Below are positions 58,529 to 64,000 of a stretch of 64,000 bases of DNA, one piece after another. The notes below the pieces were generated by a model, which ran no database searches, was not told the origin of the DNA, and saw only the letters and a program-made list of their open reading frames with translations. Source of the DNA: Terriglobus tenax (GTDB lineage Bacteria > Acidobacteriota > Terriglobia > Terriglobales > Acidobacteriaceae); assembly GCF_025685395.1 (NCBI RefSeq), contig NZ_JAGSYA010000004.1, positions 806,001-870,000 on the forward strand, given 5' to 3'. A program made the translations under genes and the position numbers. Position 1 is the first letter of the stretch. Every line of letters starts with the position of its first letter.

Positions 58529-59254
58529 TTAGAGGGCCAGTCCCCCGTCGACACTGACGAGCTGGCCGGTGATGAAGTGGGGTCCGGTGGCGAAGAACAG
58601 GACCGCTGCGGCGACATCTTCGGCGGTGCCGTTGCGCTTCATCGGCGTGCGGTCGGCGAAGTGCTGGAACTCGGTCTCGATCTTTCCAAACTGGATCATG
58701 CCCGGAGCGACGCAGTTGACGCTGATCTCCGGCGCCCAGGCCTTGGCCATGGTCTGGCTGAGCATGTGCAGCGCCGCCTTCGAGGTGCAGTAGTGCGCGT
58801 GCGTGGCCCAGGGATGCAGTCCGCCCAGCGAGCCGATGTTGATGATGCGGCCGTGCGATGCCTTCAGGTACGGATGTGCGGCCTGCGCAACGAAGAACGG
58901 CCCGCGGGTGTTGGTCTCCGCCATGGCGTCCCACTGATGCGGTGTGATCTGCTCCAGGGGAGCGGTTTCAAAGCGGCCCGCGTTGTTGACCAGGATATCG
59001 ATGCCGCCCATGGCCTGTGCGGCTGACTCAACCGCCTGACGGGCACTCACGGCAAAGCGAAGATCGCAGACAACGGCGTTTGCCCGGACGCCAAGAGCCC
59101 GAAGCTCCGAGACGACGGCTTCTGCCTCCGCAGCGGAACCGCGGTACGTGATGGTGACATCGGCCCCCGCCCGCGCCAGTTCCAAAGCGATGACGCGACC
59201 GATTCTTCGTGCGGCGCCGGTGACCAGCGCCTTCTTCCCTGCAAGCAAGCCCAT
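58529..59254 (-). CDS. SDR oxidoreductase with pteridine-reductase-like signature
   Basis: About 241 residues, classical SDR. The cofactor motif is TGAARRIGRVIA: the usual TGxxxGxG has Arg in place of the central Gly, as in pteridine reductases (PTR1/FolM). NNAG occurs in ILVNNAGRF, catalytic Tyr-Lys in YCTSKAALHMLSQTM, and the end is GQLVSVDGGLAL. Could reduce dihydropterins; the folE/PTPS operon at 17-18.7 kb makes this attractive, but a 3-oxoacyl-ACP-reductase-type role is possible. ATG 59254 is used rather than 59308 because the fold begins there. Confidence 0.82.
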   Translation of the reverse strand: MGLLAGKKALVTGAARRIGRVIALELARAGADVTITYRGSAAEAEAVVSELRALGVRANAVVCDLRFAVSARQAVESAAQAMGGIDILVNNAGRFETAPLEQITPHQWDAMAETNTRGPFFVAQAAHPYLKASHGRIINIGSLGGLHPWATHAHYCTSKAALHMLSQTMAKAWAPEISVNCVAPGMIQFGKIETEFQHFADRTPMKRNGTAEDVAAAVLFFATGPHFITGQLVSVDGGLAL

Positions 59255-59270
59255 CCCGAGATTATCCACC

Positions 59271-59298
59271 AAGGCAAAAGGCCGCCCGAAGGCGGCCC
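59271..59298 (-). terminator. Terminator of the small secreted-protein gene
   Basis: Stem GGCCGCC / GGCGGCC with a 4-nt loop; on the minus strand it runs into TTTTGCCTT. It lies 20 bp after the stop of the upstream minus-strand gene. Confidence 0.75.
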
Positions 59299-59317
59299 CT
59301 GCACACAACAGAAAAAC

Positions 59318-59830
59318 TTATTTGGGCGAGGAGGTGCTGTCCTGCTTGCCGGTGGACTTACTGGCTTCCGGCTTTGCCTGCTCCTGCACGCCGGCCTTGC
59401 GCTGCGATTCCTTACCAGCGTTGTCCTCGTAGGCGGAGACCTGGGCTCGCGGACGGATGACGCGGACCTCAATCGCCTTGTTCGCCTCGGCAATATCAAA
59501 GGACTTCGCGTAGCTGGCAAAACCGGTGGCCAGCACCTGCAGAACGACCGTGGTGCCGCGCGGAATCACATCGATGACGGCCTTGCCATCCGGGCCGGTC
59601 TTGATCTCGTAGCTGCCGTTGGGCTGGCCGTCTTCCATGGGACGGAAGATGACCGCGGCGTTCTGGATGGGCTTGCCGTTGAAGTCCTTGACGACCAGAA
59701 CCTCGACGCGCGAGGTCTCCGGCGGAGCCTTGTACTTGCGGCCATGCCGGTCTTCACGGCTCTCCTGGGCGCCTGCTACGCCCGTCACCGCCATTGCCGC
59801 TGCCAACATGAAAACACCTGCGAAACGCAT
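59318..59830 (-). CDS. Secreted protein with carboxypeptidase-regulatory-like domain
   Basis: 170 residues. Signal peptide MRFAGVFMLAAAMAVTGVAGAQ, then a beta-sandwich resembling the CarboxypepD_reg fold: VEVLVVKDFNGKPIQNAAVIFRPMED, TGPDGKAVIDVIPRGTTVVLQVLATGFASYAKS. The C-terminal ~45 residues are charged and low-complexity (ending TGKQDSTSSPK). The fold also begins the TonB receptors here, but this copy stands alone. Function unknown. Confidence 0.78.
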   Translation of the reverse strand: MRFAGVFMLAAAMAVTGVAGAQESREDRHGRKYKAPPETSRVEVLVVKDFNGKPIQNAAVIFRPMEDGQPNGSYEIKTGPDGKAVIDVIPRGTTVVLQVLATGFASYAKSFDIAEANKAIEVRVIRPRAQVSAYEDNAGKESQRKAGVQEQAKPEASKSTGKQDSTSSPK

Positions 59831-59962
59831 TCCTGAAGCCCCTCAAAAAGCTGAACTCATTGTACTTCTGCAGGGATTGGACGGGCGAGCCTATCGTTGG
59901 ATAGTCGAAACCTGGCCCTGCATGGATATGAGTGCAATTCACTCATATTTAATCCACCCACC

Positions 59963-60017
59963 TTGACTTGGCACTCGGGTTTGCATATTGTTAGCAATCG
60001 GAAGGCGTGAGTGCTAA
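59963..60017 (+). promoter_or_regulatory. groES promoter with CIRCE element
   Basis: -35 TTGACT (59963-59968), 17-bp spacer, -10 TATTGT (59986-59991). Overlapping and following it is the inverted repeat TTAGCAATC-N9-GAGTGCTAA (59991-60017), one mismatch from the consensus CIRCE operator of HrcA. So groESL is under HrcA heat-shock repression. An extra CIRCE-like half TTGGCACTC lies at 59968-59976. Confidence 0.88.
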
Positions 60018-60053
60018 ATCCCGTCTCCAACCATTTCAAGGAGAAGTCAACAC

Positions 60054-60350
60054 ATGGCATCGACGACGTTTACTCCGCTGCACGACCGCATTCTGGTCAA
60101 GCGCACGGAAGAGGGCGAAACCCTTCGTGGCGGCATCATTATCCCGGATTCGGCCAAGGAAAAGCCCTCGCAGGGCGAAGTGATCGCAGTTGGCAAGGGC
60201 AAGTCGAACGACGAAGGCAAGGTCTTCCCGCTCGACGTCAAGGCTGGCGACAAGGTGCTGTTCGGCAAGTACTCCGGCACCGAAATCAAGCTCGACGGCG
60301 AAGAGTTCCTGATCATGCGCGAGGAAGAGATCCTCGGCATCGTTAAATAA
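60054..60350 (+). CDS. groES: Co-chaperonin GroES
   Basis: 98 residues. Forms the heptameric lid on GroEL. Mobile loop [31 protein letters not shown] (about 13-43), then [39 protein letters not shown] lies 8 bp before ATG 60054. Start of the groESL operon, 36 bp after the CIRCE element. Confidence 0.97.
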   Translation: MASTTFTPLHDRILVKRTEEGETLRGGIIIPDSAKEKPSQGEVIAVGKGKSNDEGKVFPLDVKAGDKVLFGKYSGTEIKLDGEEFLIMREEEILGIVK

Positions 60351-60361
60351 CTCACCCCATC

Positions 60362-60399
60362 CGGGTGCCCACCCTCGCAACGCCAGGGTGGTTGGTTTT
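60362..60399 (+). repeat. Hairpin between groES and groEL (family 2)
   Basis: CCACCCT-CGCAACGCC-AGGGTGG (60369-60375 and 60385-60391) followed by TTGGTTTTG. It could act as an attenuating terminator or processing site between the two chaperonin genes. The same CGCAACGCC loop occurs at 62.2 kb. Confidence 0.6.
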
Positions 60400-60434
60400 G
60401 AAAACATCTGCCCGTACATGCGGGCACTGAATAA

Positions 60435-62117
<1,683 letters not shown>

Positions 62118-62148
62118 GACTTCGCGTCCAGCGGTACGCGCTTCGCAC

Positions 62149-62188
62149 AAAAGCAAAGGCCCCGGCTTCCCGGGGCCTTTGCTTTTTT
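62149..62188 (+). terminator. Terminator of the groESL operon
   Basis: 17-bp stem AAAAGCAAAGGCCCCGG / CCGGGGCCTTTGCTTTT (62149-62165 and 62170-62186), 4-nt loop, with further T. Confidence 0.95.
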
Positions 62189-62196
62189 CTAATCAC

Positions 62197-62238
62197 GAAT
62201 GCCATTCTCGCAACGCCAGGATGGGTTCGGTATCACTT
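62197..62238 (+). repeat. Hairpin repeat, family 2
   Basis: CCATTCT-CGCAACGCC-AGGATGG (one G:T pair) followed by GTTCGGTATC, related to the 60.37 and 16.2 kb copies. Confidence 0.6.
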
Positions 62239-62637
62239 CTCTTGGTAGTTGTAACGGTTCCCTCTTCCCGTGTTCATCCTCAGATGCCACAGGCCATATG
62301 CGAGCCAGAAGGCAAGGTTATCCAAGCCCACAGGACATCGTCGAAGGTTCCCGAGAGTAGTTTCCGGAGAGGGCTTGTGTCTAAGCGTAGGCCGCAGCAC
62401 GCTGTTATCGTGAGGCTGCCGCGGTTTAGACCGTTACGCGATGGCCCGGAAGATTCGACCAGATTTCGGCGTTAGCCAACGTACAGGACAGCACTGTGGA
62501 AGTTTGTTGTGCCGTCGTCAAAGTCGCAAGATAAGCGTTAGCCAGATGATGGAACCGATGTCTGGGATCTGCCGGACGGGCAACAACTCGCATCGCAGTT
62601 GCTGGCGTTCACGACTAACATGCACGCGTCCTGTTCG
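62239..62637. other. Non-coding stretch after groEL
   Basis: About 400 bp with no credible gene. Short open frames here lack domains and good ribosome sites, and base use is less GC-biased than in neighbouring genes. It may be decayed coding DNA, but I recognise nothing in it. Confidence 0.45.
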
Positions 62638-63741
62638 CTACTCTCTCCTCATCAGTAAAGAGACCAGCGATACACGATAAACCTGAATGGGAAACCTCAG
62701 CATTTGCCGGCCGCCCTGAAAAAGAGGCAGGCGGTCAAGCTGCGCTGCCGGCATCCACAGGTTCTGCTTCTCATCGATCCACATCGCGTCGACCCAGGCG
62801 AGCTGCGGATCGCTGAGCAGAATCCTAATCTTGCCTTTCGGATCAATTGCAAGAAGCTGGTGCTTATCTACATCCGAGACCAGAAGAATCCCTTTGGAGG
62901 TCATTGCTGTGCCTCCAGTAGAGGGTGTATGAGCAAAGAGGTGGACGCGAGCAACAAGTTGTTGCGGTAAAAGCTTCCGATCCAGCAGGTCTTTCACGGC
63001 AACACGAGAGAGAGGACCGCTTGCAGGCTGGAAATAGAGCCATTCCCGATCAGGAGAGATTTCAAGTTGATCGGCATGGATCGAGACAGGCCCCCGGGAG
63101 CTTTGCAGGAGGGCACCACTGGCACGCATGGGTGTTTTTGCGGTTACACAGTTTTCATGGTCTAACACACGCCGCGCGGCCCCGGATTTCATGTCCAGCA
63201 GAATCAACCCCGGATCGCCTGCGTCAGTAAAAATCGCCGTGTTTCTTACAAACCGGACATCATCAACATAGCTGCCACTACGTACGGCGGCATTGAGCGG
63301 GTATTGATGCCGCACGACGCCGGTAGAAGGATCAAACCCAACCAGCTTTGCTGCACCAGGAATCACGCTGCTTCCAAAACCTCGCGTTCCTGTGTCCACA
63401 ACCCAGAGCAGCCCATCGTCTCCGACGCGGATGGAGTTTGGTCCCACCAGGTGCTGCGTGGAGTCCATTCCCGCTCGCCATCTATTCCACTCTTCATCGG
63501 GAAACGGCCGAAATGAACCATCTGCTAACACCTGTGCCACGCGGGTTCCGTCGTGACCATCCAGATGCGGAAAAAGAACAAATACCTTGCCATCCCGAGT
63601 CGTTGTCACTCCGGTGATCGGTTCCTGGGCTGTGATGGCAACCGCCTTCTGAAGATCAGGCGATTGCCCATGCAGAATTTCAATGGTGAACACGGCCAAC
63701 AGGAACGCCAACATCCGAGATGTGCAAGCGAGTGACTTCAT
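62638..63741 (-). CDS. Secreted MRJP/Yellow-like beta-propeller protein
   Basis: About 367 residues. Signal peptide SRMLAFLLAVFTIEILHGQ. The body matches bacterial members of the major royal jelly/Yellow family: VFVLFPHLDGHDGTRVAQVL, GPNSIRVGDDGLLWVVDTGTRGFGS, YVDDVRFVRNTAIFTDAGDPGLILLDM, VSIHADQLEISPDREWLYFQPA. Six-bladed propeller expected; a lactonase-like or binding role is possible but unproven. Start ATG 63741 or the upstream ATG 63762. No operon partner on this strand within 30 bp. Confidence 0.82.
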   Translation of the reverse strand: MKSLACTSRMLAFLLAVFTIEILHGQSPDLQKAVAITAQEPITGVTTTRDGKVFVLFPHLDGHDGTRVAQVLADGSFRPFPDEEWNRWRAGMDSTQHLVGPNSIRVGDDGLLWVVDTGTRGFGSSVIPGAAKLVGFDPSTGVVRHQYPLNAAVRSGSYVDDVRFVRNTAIFTDAGDPGLILLDMKSGAARRVLDHENCVTAKTPMRASGALLQSSRGPVSIHADQLEISPDREWLYFQPASGPLSRVAVKDLLDRKLLPQQLVARVHLFAHTPSTGGTAMTSKGILLVSDVDKHQLLAIDPKGKIRILLSDPQLAWVDAMWIDEKQNLWMPAAQLDRLPLFQGGRQMLRFPIQVYRVSLVSLLMRRE

Positions 63742-63779
63742 GCGAGCAATTTTCTTATCCACCGTTTCATGTCCTATTG

Positions 63780-64000
63780 CTAAGAAGCGCGAGGCTTCAA
63801 GGCTGCACCGAACTCCTGTAGAAGTGCAAGGCCAACTGAGATCACCCTGCGAGTCTCCTTTGAGAGAAGCATTCGGAGAATCTTCAATAACGAGGGAGAA
63901 GATTCCGGCTCAGCAATCACCTTGTGCAAACGGTCTGCGTTCAGACCGCTGAGCACATTGATCAGCATGAGTCCAGTGCGCATGGCGATCACCGCCTCTT
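63780..64000 (-). CDS. C-terminal part of an unidentified gene, cut by the window edge
   Basis: At least 72 residues in a frame open to the right edge (EAVIAMRTGLMLINVLSGLNADRLHKVIAEPESSP... split here; tail RRVISVGLALLQEFGAALK). The leucine-rich helical pattern and the tail resemble the C-terminus of DUF1641-type proteins, but the part seen is too short for a firm call. It lies 38 bp upstream of the MRJP-like gene on the same strand. Confidence 0.45.
   Translation of the reverse strand, partial: EAVIAMRTGLMLINVLSGLNADRLHKVIAEPESSPSLLKILRMLLSKETRRVISVGLALLQEFGAALKPRAS

Noticed and set aside
62441..62680. 79-residue plus-strand frame after groEL
   Set aside because: Cysteine/serine/arginine-rich, no ribosome site, runs into the convergent MRJP-like gene.

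Overview
The window reads as chromosomal DNA of an acidobacterium, most likely of the Terriglobales (relatives of Terriglobus, Granulicella, Edaphobacter). The evidence is a GC-rich genome, two TonB-dependent receptors carrying the carboxypeptidase-regulatory/plug architecture expanded in that group, a long secreted PIG-L deacetylase, and many short intergenic repeats of the type GTCATCCCGACCG...GGACCTGC. The taxonomic call is an inference from gene content; there is no rRNA gene in the window. I see no prophage, insertion sequence or CRISPR array.

Layout. 1-13.5 kb: the 3' part of a TonB receptor, a lipocalin, then a leftward group (ROK regulator, large TonB receptor, argininosuccinate-lyase-like enzyme, amino acid permease) divergent from a secreted PIG-L deacetylase. 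13.8-21 kb: an EAL-HDOD signalling protein, Tat rhodanese plus TlpA thioredoxin, and a leftward pterin/tRNA-modification cluster (two tandem PTPS genes, folE, truB). Next come a decayed enolase-superfamily remnant, a glycosyltransferase, a lipoprotein thioredoxin and tRNA-Arg(ACG). 21.6-30.7 kb: GH13 trehalose-synthase-like enzyme, a TonB-like energy transducer, glycogen debranching enzyme, Fsr-like MFS pump and feoAB. 30.8-35.3 kb: an ABC/HlyD/TolC tripartite exporter operon whose ATPase has lost most catalytic motifs. 35.6-42.8 kb: nadK-tlyA, an ECF sigma/anti-sigma pair, a beta-propeller lipoprotein, a DUF92 membrane protein, a DUF218 protein and tsaC. 43.1-44.1 kb: three tandem RebB-domain genes behind a strong promoter, a candidate R-body locus. 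44.2-52.1 kb: EmrB-type pump with its TetR repressor, membrane glycosyltransferase, TrmH, rarA, short AI-2E-like protein, second GH13 enzyme. 52.4-59.8 kb: DinB-like secreted protein, zinc ribbon, frameshifted metallo-beta-lactamase-fold gene, MarR with a secreted target gene, TetR with an SDR gene, purQ, CpsB-like phosphatase, a second SDR, and a small secreted protein. 60-64 kb: groES-groEL under a CIRCE element, a Yellow/MRJP-like secreted protein, and the end of one further gene.

How parts fit together. Several regulator/target pairs have operators that can be read directly: two ACCGAACGGT palindromes between the TetR gene and the efflux pump, a 24-bp palindrome before the MarR unit, a 22-bp palindrome between the second TetR gene and the SDR gene, and a palindrome inside the ROK promoter. 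The pterin genes overlap by 4 bp, and one SDR elsewhere in the window has the TGxxxR signature of pteridine reductases, so a reduced-pterin pathway beyond folate is plausible. The most unusual locus is the RebB triplet; the degenerate ABC exporter is second.
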